Positions 26,023 through 36,593 are shown, counted from the first letter of the stretch. The stretch: DNA of 64,000 bases from Acidobacteriota bacterium (GCA_021832085.1 JAKBLM010000005.1:1-64000), one strand, 5' to 3'. The notes: generated by a model from the letters alone, not told the origin. Numbers and translations are program-made.

Positions 26023-27102
26023 CTAAAAGCGGATATGGGTCGAGCGCGCAAAGGTCAGTCCGGCGTACCGGAAGTCATCGATGTGATACCGGGTAAACGG
26101 AATTCCGGTCAGCTCGAAGAACCGCGGCCAGCCGATGCGGTCGATCCATTCGCCGACCCGCTCGTATTTGCGCGCATTGCGGGCGTAGACGTCCACGATG
26201 TTCACCACTGCGTCGACCACCTCGGGCCAGCGCGGCGGGTTGTTGGGAATGAAGGGAATCGCCAGCTTCGAAAAGCGCGGCTCCGAGCGGGCATTGCTCA
26301 CCTTGCCGCCCACCCAGATCGAGAGCCCGTCGTTTTCCGGATCGTTCAGCGGCATCGCCGGGCACACGGTGTAGCAGTTGGCGCAGAACATGCACTGCTC
26401 CTCGATCACTTCCACCGACGGCTTGCCCTCGTACGTCGCCGAGCGAATCGCGCCGGTCGGGCACGAGGCGATCACGTTGGGAATCTCGCAGACCTTGTTC
26501 AGCGTGTCGTGCATCACCCGCGGCGGCCGCCGGTGAATGCCCAGAATCGCGATATCCGAGCAGTGCACCGCGCCGCACATGTTCAGGCAGCACGCCAGCG
26601 CGATCCGCAGCTTGGCCGGAAGGTTTTCGTGCGTAAAGCGGTCGCAGAGCACGTCCATCACCGACTTCACGATACCCGAGGCATCGGTGGCCGAGGAGTG
26701 GCAGTGCACCCAGCCCTGCGTGTGCACGATGTTGCTGATCGAGTTGTTCGTTCCGCCGACAGGGAATCCCGCCGCCGCCAAATCCTTCTTCAGCGGCTCG
26801 ATGTTCTCCGGATTGTCGAGCAGGAACTCGACGTTGTTGCGGCTCGTGAACCGCAGGTAGCCGCCGCAGTACTTGTCGGCGAGCTCGGCGATGAAGCGCA
26901 CCCTGTGCAGGCTCACCAGCCGCGGCCAGCCGCATCGCACCGTATAGATCCGGTCGCCCGATTCGGCAACGTGGCATAGCACGCCCGGCGCCAGCGTCTC
27001 GTGGTATTTCCACTGGCCGTAGTTCTTTTTGATCAGCGGATGCAGGAATTGATGAAAATCGGGCGGCCCGATGTCGGTCAGTCGTTCTGTCTGCGTTGCC
27101 AT
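26023..27102 (-). CDS. dsrB: dissimilatory sulfite reductase beta subunit
   Basis: A 359-residue DsrB. The siroheme-4Fe4S site has Cys134 ([13 protein letters not shown]) and the C-X3-C pair Cys172/Cys176 ([12 protein letters not shown]). The inserted ferredoxin domain has [15 protein letters not shown] near residue 230. In DsrAB the beta siroheme is the catalytic one. It is 23 bases after dsrA and 9 bases before dsrD. GGAGGCGAGAGC precedes the ATG. Length is normal. Confidence 0.98.
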   Translation of the reverse strand: MATQTERLTDIGPPDFHQFLHPLIKKNYGQWKYHETLAPGVLCHVAESGDRIYTVRCGWPRLVSLHRVRFIAELADKYCGGYLRFTSRNNVEFLLDNPENIEPLKKDLAAAGFPVGGTNNSISNIVHTQGWVHCHSSATDASGIVKSVMDVLCDRFTHENLPAKLRIALACCLNMCGAVHCSDIAILGIHRRPPRVMHDTLNKVCEIPNVIASCPTGAIRSATYEGKPSVEVIEEQCMFCANCYTVCPAMPLNDPENDGLSIWVGGKVSNARSEPRFSKLAIPFIPNNPPRWPEVVDAVVNIVDVYARNARKYERVGEWIDRIGWPRFFELTGIPFTRYHIDDFRYAGLTFARSTHIRF

Positions 27103-27125
27103 GCTCTCGCCTCCTCCACTCGTCG

Positions 27126-28349
27126 CTACTTCTGCTTCGGCTCGCCTGCGCCCTCTTCCGGCTCGGGAACTTCGTCCTCTTTCCGGAAGAAGATGTAGGG
27201 GTTGTCGCGTGGGGCCGAAACCATTTCCGGCACCGGATCGAGTCCGATCGCGTCCAGGAATGTCGCCATGCCCATTCGCTGGATCAGCTCGCCCACCCGC
27301 TCGCGGTTGTTGCCGTATTCGCCCCAGAAATCCCAGATCCGCGAGACGAGTTCCTTCAGCGTGTCGAGGATTTCATCGGCCGGCACGAACGGAATCAGCA
27401 CCGACGAAAGCTGCGCGCCTTGCAGGATCGGGGCCTTGGCGCCGATCAGCACCGTCGCGCCCTTTTCCTTGCCCGGCCGCAGTGCCTTGGGCAGCACGTT
27501 GATGCAGTGCATGCAGCGGACGCATTCGCGGTTGTTGATCTTCAGCTGCTTCCCGTCCCAGCTCATGCACTTGGTCGGGCAGTGGTCGCAGACGTCCTTC
27601 TGGATGTCGACCCCGTCGGCCGCATACTGCGCCACCGCCGCGTCGTCCTGCTGGATGTCGTCCTTCCACGTGCCGATGATCGAAAGATCGGCCCGGGCGA
27701 TCGATGCGACGCAGTCGTTCGGGCAGCCGCTGAACTTGAATTTGAACTTGTACGGGAACGGTGGCCGGTGCAGCTCGTCCTGGTAGGTATGGGTGATCTC
27801 GTTGCACATCCCCATCGTGTCGTAGCACGCCCACTCGCAGCGCGCCTTGCCGACGCACGCCGAAGGCGTCCGCATGACCGACCCCGACCCGCCCAGGTCG
27901 AACCCGAGATGCGTCAATTCGCTGAAGGTTGGTTCAAGCTCGTCCGTCTTGGTGCCCAGGAGGATGATGTCGCCGGTCGAGCCGTGGAAATTGAACAGGC
28001 CCGACCCGTGCTTTTCCCAGATGTCGCAGATTTTCCGGAGCACGTCGCTGGTGTAAAACCAGCCGGAGGGCATATTCACGCGCATCGTGTGGAAATGCGA
28101 CACGTTCGGGAATTGCTCCGGCACGTCGCTATAGCGCCCGATCACGCCACCGCCGTAACCCATCACGCCCACGATCCCGCCGTGCTTCCAGTGGCTGATC
28201 TTGTCCTTGTACGAGAGTTCCAGCTGGCCCAACAGGTCTTCCGCCATCGGCTGCGTTTCGGCGGCCGCCTTGATGTCCTTGACGAAGCTCGGCCACGGCC
28301 CCTTTTCCAGTTCGTCGAGGAGTGGCGTTTTCTTCTTCTCATCCGGCAT
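27126..28349 (-). CDS. dsrA: dissimilatory sulfite reductase alpha subunit
   Basis: A 407-residue DsrA. The siroheme/4Fe4S ligands are complete: C-X5-C (Cys165, Cys171; [12 protein letters not shown]) and C-X3-C (Cys209, Cys213; [11 protein letters not shown]). A ferredoxin domain with CDHCPTKC and [12 protein letters not shown] (residues 254-282) is inserted. The N-terminal part and [13 protein letters not shown] also match DsrA. It reduces sulfite together with DsrB, passing sulfur to DsrC. AAGGAGG precedes the ATG at 28349. It follows qmoC after 26 bases. Confidence 0.98.
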   Translation of the reverse strand: MPDEKKKTPLLDELEKGPWPSFVKDIKAAAETQPMAEDLLGQLELSYKDKISHWKHGGIVGVMGYGGGVIGRYSDVPEQFPNVSHFHTMRVNMPSGWFYTSDVLRKICDIWEKHGSGLFNFHGSTGDIILLGTKTDELEPTFSELTHLGFDLGGSGSVMRTPSACVGKARCEWACYDTMGMCNEITHTYQDELHRPPFPYKFKFKFSGCPNDCVASIARADLSIIGTWKDDIQQDDAAVAQYAADGVDIQKDVCDHCPTKCMSWDGKQLKINNRECVRCMHCINVLPKALRPGKEKGATVLIGAKAPILQGAQLSSVLIPFVPADEILDTLKELVSRIWDFWGEYGNNRERVGELIQRMGMATFLDAIGLDPVPEMVSAPRDNPYIFFRKEDEVPEPEEGAGEPKQK

Positions 28350-28375
28350 GCTCGTTTCCTCCTTCGTTCCGCTTC

Positions 28376-29521
28376 TCAGGCGCCGCGGGCCAACGCGTCA
28401 CGGCGGACCGCTTCAACGTAGATCGCCACCGGCCGGTACAGCAGGTGTGCCCATTTGCCGAAGGGAACCTCGACCACGAGCATCGGCACGGCGATGGCAA
28501 GGTGGATCATGTACATCACGTAAGTCGGCATCGGCAGGTCCTGCACCCGCAGGATGTTGACCAGAATGCCGGTGGCGGCTGTGAGCAGCAGCAGGGTCGG
28601 GAACAGCCAATCGGAGAGATGGCTGAAGCGGTACATCTCCCCGTTCTTCCGCGCCCGGTCCAGAATCATCCAGCCCGAGCCGACCAGCAGCACCGCGGTG
28701 GCGTAGTACCCGAGAAAACTCGTCCAGTGGAGCCTGTCGTTCGGCACCTGGAACCACGGCAGGAAAATCACCACCAGCGTGAACATCAGCATGTAGCCGC
28801 TCGCCAGCAGCAGGTGCCGCACCCAGTTCTTGATCGCGTCGCCGGCCGCGCAGCCCTTCCACCGCGCCTGGGTGAACAGGTGCAGCGCCAGCGTCGGCAG
28901 GTACCGAATGTAGGTCCCCAGCGGAATCCCGTCGTCCCGTGTCAGCCGCCGAAACATCCTCGCCGCATTGGTCAGCAGGAAGAAGCCGAGCAGCAGTGCC
29001 AGCGTCGTGTCCGCCAGGTGCACCGTCTCCACCGGCGCGAACTTGTTCAGCATCACCGAGGAAAGCGCCTGCGGCCCGGCCTGGCTCAGCAACCCGAAAC
29101 CGAAATTCCGCGGCAGCGTGAAGAGCAGCACGATCACCGTTGCCACCACGCCCAGAATCCCCAGCTCCCACGCCGCCGACCGGTACATCAGCCGCGAAAG
29201 GCCGGTCCAGTCGTATTGCGAGGTCAGATAGCGGCGCAGCGCCATCATCGTTTCGCCCGGGTTCGCCTTGCGCAAGCACTCCTTCGAGCACTCGCCGCAA
29301 TAGAAGCAGAGCCACGGCGCCGGGTCCGAGAGCAGTTGCTCCCTCTGACCCCACTGCGTCAGCAGCATCTGCTTGCGCGGAAAACCGGTCTCGGCCGTCG
29401 AAAGCGTGCATACCGACGTGCAGGTCGCGCATTGGACGCACTTCTTCGCATCGTGTGCCCCCAGCGCCATCACCTGCTTCAGGAATCCGACGTCCGGCTC
29501 GATGGGTTGTGCGGTTGCCAT
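28376..29521 (-). CDS. qmoC: QmoC, quinone-interacting membrane subunit
   Basis: A 381-residue fusion of an HdrC-like ferredoxin part ([11 protein letters not shown] near residue 28, [11 protein letters not shown] near 70) with an HdrE/NarI-like membrane domain of about six helices (residues 110-360). QmoC takes electrons from menaquinol for APS reduction. I set the start at the ATG at 29521, which has AAGGG at nine bases; a TTG two codons upstream would overlap qmoB. Directly upstream are qmoB and qmoA, downstream dsrA. Confidence 0.95.
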   Translation of the reverse strand: MATAQPIEPDVGFLKQVMALGAHDAKKCVQCATCTSVCTLSTAETGFPRKQMLLTQWGQREQLLSDPAPWLCFYCGECSKECLRKANPGETMMALRRYLTSQYDWTGLSRLMYRSAAWELGILGVVATVIVLLFTLPRNFGFGLLSQAGPQALSSVMLNKFAPVETVHLADTTLALLLGFFLLTNAARMFRRLTRDDGIPLGTYIRYLPTLALHLFTQARWKGCAAGDAIKNWVRHLLLASGYMLMFTLVVIFLPWFQVPNDRLHWTSFLGYYATAVLLVGSGWMILDRARKNGEMYRFSHLSDWLFPTLLLLTAATGILVNILRVQDLPMPTYVMYMIHLAIAVPMLVVEVPFGKWAHLLYRPVAIYVEAVRRDALARGA

Positions 29522-29523
29522 GT

Positions 29524-31776
29524 TCAAAAACCCTTGTAGGGATTGGGTCCTAGTTCCCGGACGCGATCGACGAACGCGTCAATCGTCTCCGGCAGCTGGG
29601 CATATTCGTCCAGCGAGAGCTGCAGCACCTCGACCCGCTCCGATTCGAGCTGCAGCCGCTGCAGCGTCTCTTTCACGTTTTCCAGCCGGCGGCTCGCGAT
29701 TTCGCTTCCCTTGGCGAAATGGCACTGGTAATCCTCGCCGTACTTGCAGCCGATGAGCATCACGCCGTCGATCCCGCGCGAGAGCGCGTCGGCTATCCAC
29801 ACCACGTTCAGCGACCCTAGGCACCGCAGCGGAATCACCCGCACCGACGGGTCGTAGCTCCGCCGCTTCATCCCGATCATGTCCAGCGCCGGATAGGCGT
29901 CGTTCTCGCACATGAAAACCAGCACCCGGGGTTTCTCCTCATCCTCGTCGGGCACCTCGATCGCCTTGATCATTCCGGCGATCATGTCCACCGAATAGTT
30001 TTTGAACGAGATGATCCGCTCCGGGCAGGCGCCCATGCACACCCCGCAGCGCCGGCACCGGTTCGGATTGAACTTCGGCGTGCCCTTTTCGTCCTCGTCG
30101 ATCGCCCCGAACGGACATTCCACGGTGCAGCGCTTGCACTGCGTGCAGCGCTGCAGGAAAAAGCTCGGATACGAGAGATCCCCGGCGCGCGGATGCACGG
30201 CCTGTCCCCGCGAGATCATCTCCACGCACTGCACCGCCTTCATCGCCGCGCCCGCCGCGTCTTCCGCCGCGGTCAACCCGTCCATGGGCGCGTGCACCGC
30301 GCCCGCGGTGTAGATCCCCGTGCGCAGCGTCTCGTACGGGAAGCAGATGAAATTCGAGCCGGGAAAGCCGTCGCGGCAGATCGGCAGCTCGGGGCCCTGC
30401 CGATAGGTCAGGTTCAGGATGCTCTCCGGTTCAGGCTCCCATGGCTTACCGGCCACCGCTTCGCCATTGCCGGTCTGCCCCTGCGCCTGCGCGCCACTCG
30501 CGCCGCCCGGTGCGTCAGCCGGATTCCTCGTCTCGATCGGCCCGGGCGCATTGGGCACGAACCCGGTGGCCAACACCACCACATCGGCGGGCACCTCCAC
30601 ATGCTCGCCGAGCAGGGTGTTTTTCACCTCCACCGCCATCTTGTCCCCGTGATTGCGCACCCCCGCCACGTCGCCCTTCAGCAGGAAAGTGGCCGGGTGG
30701 TTCTGCACCCTGGCGTAGTACCGTTCCGACTGCCCGGGCGTCACGATGTCCCGATAGATGATGTAGACCTTGGTTGCCGCATCGCGACGATGGATCCGGT
30801 CGGCCTGCTCGAGCGTCTTCATACAGCACACCGCCGAGCAGTACGGCAGATGATTCTGGTCGCGCGAGCCGGCGCACTGGATGAACAACACGCTCTCGGC
30901 CGGTTTCCCGTCCGATGGCCGAACCGGCGCCCCGGCTGCGATCATCGCGTCGAACTGGTCGCTGGTCACGACGTTCGGCGATTTGCCATAGCCGAGATGG
31001 CCGAGCCGGGTCGGATCGTACGGCCGCCAGCCCGTGGCCACCACGATCGAGCCCACCGTCACCGTGCCCTGCTTTCCCTGGCTCTCCAGCGTCACCGCGA
31101 ACGCGCCCGGCTGGCCCTCGGTTCGGACCACCCGCGTCAACATGCGCACCTGGACTTTCGGGTGCGCGCCGACTTTCCGGATCTCCGCAGCCAGCCCCGT
31201 CTCTTCCAGTTCCGTGTAGGGAGCCCGTGTCGGAAAATCCAACTCGACATGCGCCAGCCGCCCCCCGAGTTCCCGTTCCTTTTCCACCAGAACGACGTCG
31301 TACCCGGCATCGGCCGCGGCCCGCGCCGCATGGATTCCGGCGACGCCGCCTCCCACCACGAGAATCGTCCGCGAAATCCCGTTGGCCAGCGGCTCGAGCG
31401 GCTCGCTCTTTTCCGCCTTGACGATCCCCATCCGGAGGTAATCCTCGGCCAGCGCCTGTGAATCCTCGTCCTTCGGCGGATGTGCCCACGCCACGTGCTC
31501 GCGCAGATTCACCCGGTCCATCGGCATCCTTGGGTCCAGCGTGAAGGCCGCCGTCTTCATGCGCGGCGAACAGGCAGCGATTACCAGTGCATCGACGGCC
31601 TGATCGGCCACGTCCTTCCGGATCGTTGCCAGACCCTCCTCACCACACAGAAAGGGATGGACCCGGCAGACCGGTGCTTTGCATTCCTCATGGGCGACGC
31701 GGGCCAGCCGGTCGAGATCGAGCGACTCGCCGATCGAGCACCCGCTGCAGATATACACTCCGACGCGCTTACTCAT
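29524..31776 (-). CDS. qmoB: QmoB, HdrA/MvhD-like flavoprotein
   Basis: A 750-residue protein. The N-terminal VYICSGCSIGESLDLDRL, the FAD motif VVGGGVAGIHAARAAADAGY (about residue 140), two ferredoxin motifs (CTQCKRCTVECP, CRRCGVCMGACP, about 540-580) and a C-terminal MvhD-like domain (about 620-750; LRCLGSLNVVWIADAL, LIGCKYGEDYQCHF) give the QmoB order. It is thought to carry electrons between QmoC/QmoA and AprBA. The ATG at 31776 overlaps qmoA by 8 bases and has GGAG at eight bases. About 35 residues of a Gly/Ala/Gln-rich insert (around 430-465) look lineage-specific. Confidence 0.95.
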   Translation of the reverse strand: MSKRVGVYICSGCSIGESLDLDRLARVAHEECKAPVCRVHPFLCGEEGLATIRKDVADQAVDALVIAACSPRMKTAAFTLDPRMPMDRVNLREHVAWAHPPKDEDSQALAEDYLRMGIVKAEKSEPLEPLANGISRTILVVGGGVAGIHAARAAADAGYDVVLVEKERELGGRLAHVELDFPTRAPYTELEETGLAAEIRKVGAHPKVQVRMLTRVVRTEGQPGAFAVTLESQGKQGTVTVGSIVVATGWRPYDPTRLGHLGYGKSPNVVTSDQFDAMIAAGAPVRPSDGKPAESVLFIQCAGSRDQNHLPYCSAVCCMKTLEQADRIHRRDAATKVYIIYRDIVTPGQSERYYARVQNHPATFLLKGDVAGVRNHGDKMAVEVKNTLLGEHVEVPADVVVLATGFVPNAPGPIETRNPADAPGGASGAQAQGQTGNGEAVAGKPWEPEPESILNLTYRQGPELPICRDGFPGSNFICFPYETLRTGIYTAGAVHAPMDGLTAAEDAAGAAMKAVQCVEMISRGQAVHPRAGDLSYPSFFLQRCTQCKRCTVECPFGAIDEDEKGTPKFNPNRCRRCGVCMGACPERIISFKNYSVDMIAGMIKAIEVPDEDEEKPRVLVFMCENDAYPALDMIGMKRRSYDPSVRVIPLRCLGSLNVVWIADALSRGIDGVMLIGCKYGEDYQCHFAKGSEIASRRLENVKETLQRLQLESERVEVLQLSLDEYAQLPETIDAFVDRVRELGPNPYKGF

Positions 31777-33043
31777 GGCGAGCACTCCGCATCGCGTATT
31801 GCAGGGCTTTCAGCGCCGCACCGGTCGCGTCCCGGACTGTTGCCGCCACCTCTTCCGGGCGCTTGGCGCAGCCTGCTGCATAAAAACCGGGGGTTCCGTT
31901 GGTGAGGAAGCCGAATTCGTCCCGCGGAAACTCTGCCGGCAGGCCCCCCGAGCGCGGCACGATCCCCGTCGCCAGAACGACGAGATCGAACGCCTCGGTC
32001 AACTTCTTGCCGGCGAGCGCGTCTTCCACGGTGACGAGGAGATTGTGCGTTTCCGGATCCTCCTCGATTTTGCCCACCCTGCCTTTCACGAGTTTCAAAT
32101 GGTTGTTGGTCGCCACCTTGGTGCGAAAATCCTCCAGCAGCCCTGGAGTGCGGATGTCGATATAGAAGATCGTCACCTCGGCTTCGGGGTAGAGCGCATG
32201 GATGTAGGTGGTGTGCTTCAGCGAAGCCAGGCAGCAGACGCTTGAGCAATACGGCAAATGGTTTTCGTCGCGCGAGCCGGCGCACTGCACGAAAGCCACC
32301 GTCTTCGGTGCGTTCCCGTCCGACGGCCGCACGATCTTGCCCGCCGTCGGTCCCTCGGTCGCCGCCATCCGCTCCAGCATCACGTTCGTCACCACGTTCG
32401 GCAGCTTCCCGTAGCCGAGATGTACCAGCCGGCTCGCGTCGTAGGGCTCCCAGCCGGTCGCCGCGATCACCGCCGCCACCGGGAACGTGCGCCGCTCCGC
32501 CGCTTGCCCCAGATCGATCGCGCCGTAACGGCAGGCCGCCACGCACGCCGTGCAGCCTTCCGGGCACGCGGCCCGGTCGACCACAAAGGCCGCCGGGAAG
32601 GCCATCGGCTGCGGCGGATGGATCGCCTTCGTCCGCGTCAGCCCGAAATTGAAATCGTCCGCCCTTTCCGCAGGACACACCTGCAGGCAATCGCCGCAAA
32701 GCGTGCATCGGTCGTTGACGTAGCGCGGATCGATCCGCACGGTCGCCTGGAAATCGCCTGGCTTACCCCTCAGGCTTTCCAACTCCGCCTGCGTCAGCAC
32801 CGTGATCCGCGGATTGTTCTTCAGCCGGCGGAAATTGATTTCGAAGCCGCACTCGGGTGGGCAGAGCTTCGGGAAATAGAGGTGCAAGGCGATGGCCCGG
32901 CCGCCCAGGAAGGGCGAACGCTCGATGAGAATCACGCTGGCGCCAGCCTCGGCGGCCTCGAGTGCGGCCGTCACCCCGGCGATGCCGCCGCCGATCACCA
33001 GCAGGCTTTTCTCCTCGCGATTTGAAAGAACAGCGCTACCCAT
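31769..33043 (-). CDS. qmoA: QmoA, HdrA-like flavoprotein
   Basis: A 424-residue flavoprotein with an N-terminal FAD fold (LLVIGGGIAGVTAALEAAEAG, the conserved GGGIAG near residue 17) and Fe-S motifs (CTLCGDCLQVCP near 136, CPEGCTACVAACRYG near 180). The central region FVQCAGSRDENHLPYCSSVCC is shared with HdrA. It is a subunit of the menaquinol-APS reductase electron shuttle. GAGGACTT precedes its ATG, which is only six bases beyond the YkgJ gene. Confidence 0.95.
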   Translation of the reverse strand: MGSAVLSNREEKSLLVIGGGIAGVTAALEAAEAGASVILIERSPFLGGRAIALHLYFPKLCPPECGFEINFRRLKNNPRITVLTQAELESLRGKPGDFQATVRIDPRYVNDRCTLCGDCLQVCPAERADDFNFGLTRTKAIHPPQPMAFPAAFVVDRAACPEGCTACVAACRYGAIDLGQAAERRTFPVAAVIAATGWEPYDASRLVHLGYGKLPNVVTNVMLERMAATEGPTAGKIVRPSDGNAPKTVAFVQCAGSRDENHLPYCSSVCCLASLKHTTYIHALYPEAEVTIFYIDIRTPGLLEDFRTKVATNNHLKLVKGRVGKIEEDPETHNLLVTVEDALAGKKLTEAFDLVVLATGIVPRSGGLPAEFPRDEFGFLTNGTPGFYAAGCAKRPEEVAATVRDATGAALKALQYAMRSARHE

Positions 33044-33049
33044 AAGTCC

Positions 33050-33880
33050 TCAATGTCCCGCCGCGGCCGCTTCCCCCGCTGGCGTGCGTCGTTTCGCCTC
33101 CGCCGCGTTGGCTTTCAGCCGCATCGTCTTTTCCTGGAACAGGCTGAATCGCAGCCAGTCCATGGCAAACTCGAGCAGTTCCTCGTCGTTCGTTTTCAGC
33201 GCTTCCGCACGGTCCTCGTGAACGTCGAATAGCTCCAGGAAACGCGTCTCGAAAACGAAACGCCGGAAGCGATCCAGGTCGAAGCAGGCCATCAGGTACA
33301 TCGCCAACTTGTCGGGCGATAGCGGCTCCTGCTTCTGCCAGGATTCGTTCAACATCAGCCGCTCGAAGGACGCGCCCATCATTTCGAACGTGTCGATCCC
33401 TTGCTCGCGGATCCACTCGCGCACCGTCCGCGTCCCCTTGCCTTGCCCATGCCCGTGGCAAAACTCTTCCCGCATCAGGAAGTAGTGGCCCCGCTCGGTC
33501 GGTGTCGGATGATCGGGTTGCGCCTGGCCCAGCGGATACATGCGGCACGCCCAGGGCCGATGCGCGTAGATCGAGCAGCCACCCTGCGTCACGAACGGGC
33601 AGCGCTTGTCCCCGGCATTCATCCGCAGCAGCACCACCGGCAGTTTCTTGTCCCGTGTGCACGAAAGAATCGCGTATCGGTCGAGAAAGGTGCCGGAATC
33701 GATCCTCAGCGCCCGCTTCATCCGCAGCACGTCATAAGGCGTCAGGATGATCGATACGTCCCGGCAGCAATCGGTGAAGCAGTCGCGGCTGCAATCGCAG
33801 CGGAAATCAAGCGCGTCGTCCGCGCCCAGCTGGACCGGATGGGCGTGCCCCACGGCCTGCTCCACGGTTTCTTCAGCCAT
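33050..33880 (-). CDS. YkgJ family Cys-cluster protein
   Basis: A 276-residue soluble protein. The N-terminal FRCDCSRDCFTDCCRD and later CPFVTQGGCSIYAHRPWACR form the eight-cysteine YkgJ-type (Fe/Zn-chelating) cluster, about residues 27-115. The second half is Arg/Glu-rich helices without a known domain. YkgJ-type proteins are candidate metal-binding or iron-sulfur helper proteins. Here the gene is in a tight run: 3 bases from the zinc-ribbon gene and 6 from qmoA, so co-production with AprBA and Qmo is likely. A role in assembly or maturation is an inference. Confidence 0.82.
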   Translation of the reverse strand: MAEETVEQAVGHAHPVQLGADDALDFRCDCSRDCFTDCCRDVSIILTPYDVLRMKRALRIDSGTFLDRYAILSCTRDKKLPVVLLRMNAGDKRCPFVTQGGCSIYAHRPWACRMYPLGQAQPDHPTPTERGHYFLMREEFCHGHGQGKGTRTVREWIREQGIDTFEMMGASFERLMLNESWQKQEPLSPDKLAMYLMACFDLDRFRRFVFETRFLELFDVHEDRAEALKTNDEELLEFAMDWLRFSLFQEKTMRLKANAAEAKRRTPAGEAAAAGH

Positions 33881-33883
33881 GCT

Positions 33884-34159
33884 TCAGCCCTCCTCGACGG
33901 CGATCAAACTTCTCAAAGCGTCCTTGGACCAGACCGGCAGCGGGCCGTTGTCACCTGTCTCCGGGTCCAGCCGGTGCCGGTAGGAACTCTTCACTTGGAA
34001 ATGGCTCTCCATCCATTCCCAGCCCTGGATGAAATAAGGGCACTCGTCGTTGAAGCAGACGTACTGAAATTCCCCGCTCCAGCAGGCGAGCTCCGGATTC
34101 CGCCAGCGGCTCATCGGTTGGCGGCAATGTGGGCACAAAACTTGCGTCGAGTCGGCCAT
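33884..34159 (-). CDS. small zinc-ribbon protein
   Basis: A 91-residue protein with CPHCRQP at residues 9-15 and CFNDEC near 35 as a zinc-ribbon knuckle pair, followed by a helical tail (WSKDALRSLIAVEEG). The WSGEFQYVCFNDECPYF core recalls Ogr/Delta-type zinc fingers but the similarity is slight. The GAGGAGG site and its tight spacing to the YkgJ gene (3 bases) make it a real gene. Lying after aprA and before the YkgJ gene, it may help make or regulate the APS reductase; no function is known to me. Confidence 0.75.
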   Translation of the reverse strand: MADSTQVLCPHCRQPMSRWRNPELACWSGEFQYVCFNDECPYFIQGWEWMESHFQVKSSYRHRLDPETGDNGPLPVWSKDALRSLIAVEEG

Positions 34160-34243
34160 CGACCCTCCTCGTTCGGGGGGGCCGCGCCCTGCGGCGCGGA
34201 CCCCCCGTTCGAGCCAGCGGCATTCCGCCGTTTCCGGCGGGTG

Positions 34244-36142
34244 TTAAGCGAACAGTTGGTGGATGGGGCGGGTACGCAGCTGCCAGTTGCCGGTGCCCGG
34301 ATCGTACCGGCAGTTGGCGAAAACGTGCCAATGTTCCTCGTCCATCTTGGGTTTGTCGGACCGGAAGTAGTAGCCCGGCCAGCGTGTCTCTTCCCGGAAG
34401 AGCATCGTGCGTGCGTGTGCTTCCGCCTGCCACATGCGGTGGATGTTTTCCCAGCACCGCATCAGTTCGTGCAGGTCGGCCGCTCCCAGCTTCTGCGAGT
34501 CCTCTTTCAGGTACTGCAGCAGTTCGAGGGCCCGCTCAAGTTGGGACTGGTTGGTGGTGAACTGCGCCGTCACGCCGCCCGCGTACTCGTCCATGATCTT
34601 CTGCAGCCGGAACATGAACAGCCGGGGCTTCAGGTAGTTCGGATTGATTTCCGGGTCGGTGGTGTCGTTCTTGTGGGCCTCGTAGAGGGCCATCGGGGCT
34701 AGGATTTCCGTCGAGAGCGACTCGATCAGCTTCTCGTCCAAGTTCGGCATCTGGTTGTTGTCGAGGACGAACTTCACGGCCTCCTTGGCGGCAATCCGTC
34801 CTTCGGTGCACGAGCCGGAAGAGAACTTGTGGCTCGAGGCGCCCGAGGCGTCACCGGCGCAGAACAGCCCCTTCACCGTCGACATGTTGCAGTAGCCCCA
34901 GAAGTACTCGCTCTTGGTCTTGTCGTTTTGCAGGTCTTCCGGACCGCTCACCCACGCGCCCGAGGCGCCCGAGTGCGAGCCGATGAAGTACGGCTCGGCT
35001 GCGGCGATCTCCGAGCTCTTCTCCTCCGGCTGCACGTTCGTGGCAGCCCAGAGAATCGCTTGGGAAATCGTCATATCGAGGAAGTCTTCCCAGGCTTCCG
35101 ATTCGAGGTCCTTCATCTTCTTCTTGTAGGCCTTCGGATCGTCCTTGTACTCTTCGGCGATCTTCTGGATGGCTTCCTCGGTCCGCATGTAGATCGGACC
35201 CTTACCTTCCATCACGTCGAGCATGCCAAGGTAGTTCCGCAGGTTGGCCGGCACCGGCTTCACCTTGCCGTAAGGCAGCCAGTTCTCCAGTTCCGCTTGC
35301 CGTTCCACCATGTAGTTGCCGCCCATGGCGTTGGTCGCGCGCGATTTGAAGAGCAGGAACCACGCGCCCACCGGTCCGTAGGCGTCTTTGAACCGGACCG
35401 GAATGAAGCGCACTTCCTGGCAGGTCATCTCCGCACCGGCTTTCATGGTGAAATAGGCAGACGAGCCGGAATTCCACGGTGGATACCACGCACGGCCCGT
35501 GCCTTCGCCCGTGCTCCGCGGCCGGAAAACGTGCACCGCGCCGCCCATCGCGTCCAGCGTTGCCTTCGCTTTGAAGAAGTAGAGTTTGTTCTCGCGGACC
35601 GAGAAGCCGACCGCGCCGGCGCACCGGTCGCCGTCCATCAACGGCCCCACGATGAACACGCGCTCGAAGATCTGCCCGACGCCGCTGCCGAGCAGCGCGT
35701 TCTTCGCCGCCTCGGCCACGATCACCTTGTAGGACTCGCCGTTGATCATCAGCTGCCAGCGGCCCTCGTGAACGTACTTGCCCTCGGCGTCCTTCCAGAT
35801 GGGCAGGCCCCATTTCTCGAAGAGGTGCACGGTGGAATCCACGTGCCGGGCGATGTTGGCGACCAGGTCCTCGCGCGTCACCCCCATCAGATCGTTGCGC
35901 ACGTAGTTCACGTAATCCTTCACCGTGTTGGCGCCGTCCTTGAGCCCGACATACTGGTTGATCGCCGAGAGTCCCATGGCTACGGCTCCCGAACGGTCCA
36001 CGGCGGCCTTGTCGACCAACGTCACGCGCAGGCCGTTCTCCTTGGCCCAATGGGCGGCTTCCACCGCCGCGCCGCAGGCGGCCATTCCGCCGCCCAGAAT
36101 CAGCAGATCGGTTTCGACGATGACTTTTTCGAACTCAGGCAT
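34244..36142 (-). CDS. aprA: adenylylsulfate reductase alpha subunit
   Basis: A 632-residue flavoprotein of the fumarate reductase type. FAD binding is shown by LLILGGGMAACGAAVEAAHW (about residues 14-33); active-site region motifs RPRSTGEGTGRAWYPPW and SHSGASGAWVSGPED match dissimilatory AprA. It reduces APS to sulfite and AMP. The frame is open 36 codons further, but the ATG at 36142 has AAGGAGG at six bases and gives the normal N-terminus. It overlaps aprB by 8 bases. Confidence 0.98.
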   Translation of the reverse strand: MPEFEKVIVETDLLILGGGMAACGAAVEAAHWAKENGLRVTLVDKAAVDRSGAVAMGLSAINQYVGLKDGANTVKDYVNYVRNDLMGVTREDLVANIARHVDSTVHLFEKWGLPIWKDAEGKYVHEGRWQLMINGESYKVIVAEAAKNALLGSGVGQIFERVFIVGPLMDGDRCAGAVGFSVRENKLYFFKAKATLDAMGGAVHVFRPRSTGEGTGRAWYPPWNSGSSAYFTMKAGAEMTCQEVRFIPVRFKDAYGPVGAWFLLFKSRATNAMGGNYMVERQAELENWLPYGKVKPVPANLRNYLGMLDVMEGKGPIYMRTEEAIQKIAEEYKDDPKAYKKKMKDLESEAWEDFLDMTISQAILWAATNVQPEEKSSEIAAAEPYFIGSHSGASGAWVSGPEDLQNDKTKSEYFWGYCNMSTVKGLFCAGDASGASSHKFSSGSCTEGRIAAKEAVKFVLDNNQMPNLDEKLIESLSTEILAPMALYEAHKNDTTDPEINPNYLKPRLFMFRLQKIMDEYAGGVTAQFTTNQSQLERALELLQYLKEDSQKLGAADLHELMRCWENIHRMWQAEAHARTMLFREETRWPGYYFRSDKPKMDEEHWHVFANCRYDPGTGNWQLRTRPIHQLFA

Positions 36143-36593
36143 GCGGTGCCTCCTTGCCGTCGAGGGTGAAAACTGCCGGCAAGCCCAGCGACTCGGGCTC
36201 GGTGAAGAGTTCCACGCTGTTGAGATCCTTGGAGCTCTTGAATCCGCCATCGGGCACGGCCGAACCTTCCGAGGTCGTCCGGATGGGGAACTTGAACCGC
36301 TTGAGGGTGCCGTTGCGGAATTTCACCGTCCACATGATCGAGTCGGTGGAACGCAACGGCGTTACGCTCGCTCCCAGCGGCACGAAATCGGCGTAGCCGC
36401 GTATTTCAATGGCCTGGTTCGGGCAGATCTTCACGCAGTTGTAGCACTCCCAGCACATCGAGACGTCGCGGTTGTACGCCTTCATCTTCTGCTTGTCTAA
36501 AACCATCAAGTCATTCGGACAGATGTATTGGCATGCCGTCTTGTCTTGTGCCTTACATCCGTCGCATTTGTCGGGATTGACATAGCTCGGCAT
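36135..36593 (-). CDS. aprB: adenylylsulfate reductase beta subunit
   Basis: A 152-residue ferredoxin-type subunit with two [4Fe-4S] motifs (CDGCKAQDKTACQYICP and CWECYNCVKICP, residues 10-60) and the C-terminal beta-rich tail with which AprB wraps AprA. It hands electrons from Qmo to the AprA flavin. AAGGAGG precedes the ATG. It is the first apr gene, 225 bases after dsrN. Confidence 0.97.
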   Translation of the reverse strand: MPSYVNPDKCDGCKAQDKTACQYICPNDLMVLDKQKMKAYNRDVSMCWECYNCVKICPNQAIEIRGYADFVPLGASVTPLRSTDSIMWTVKFRNGTLKRFKFPIRTTSEGSAVPDGGFKSSKDLNSVELFTEPESLGLPAVFTLDGKEAPHA

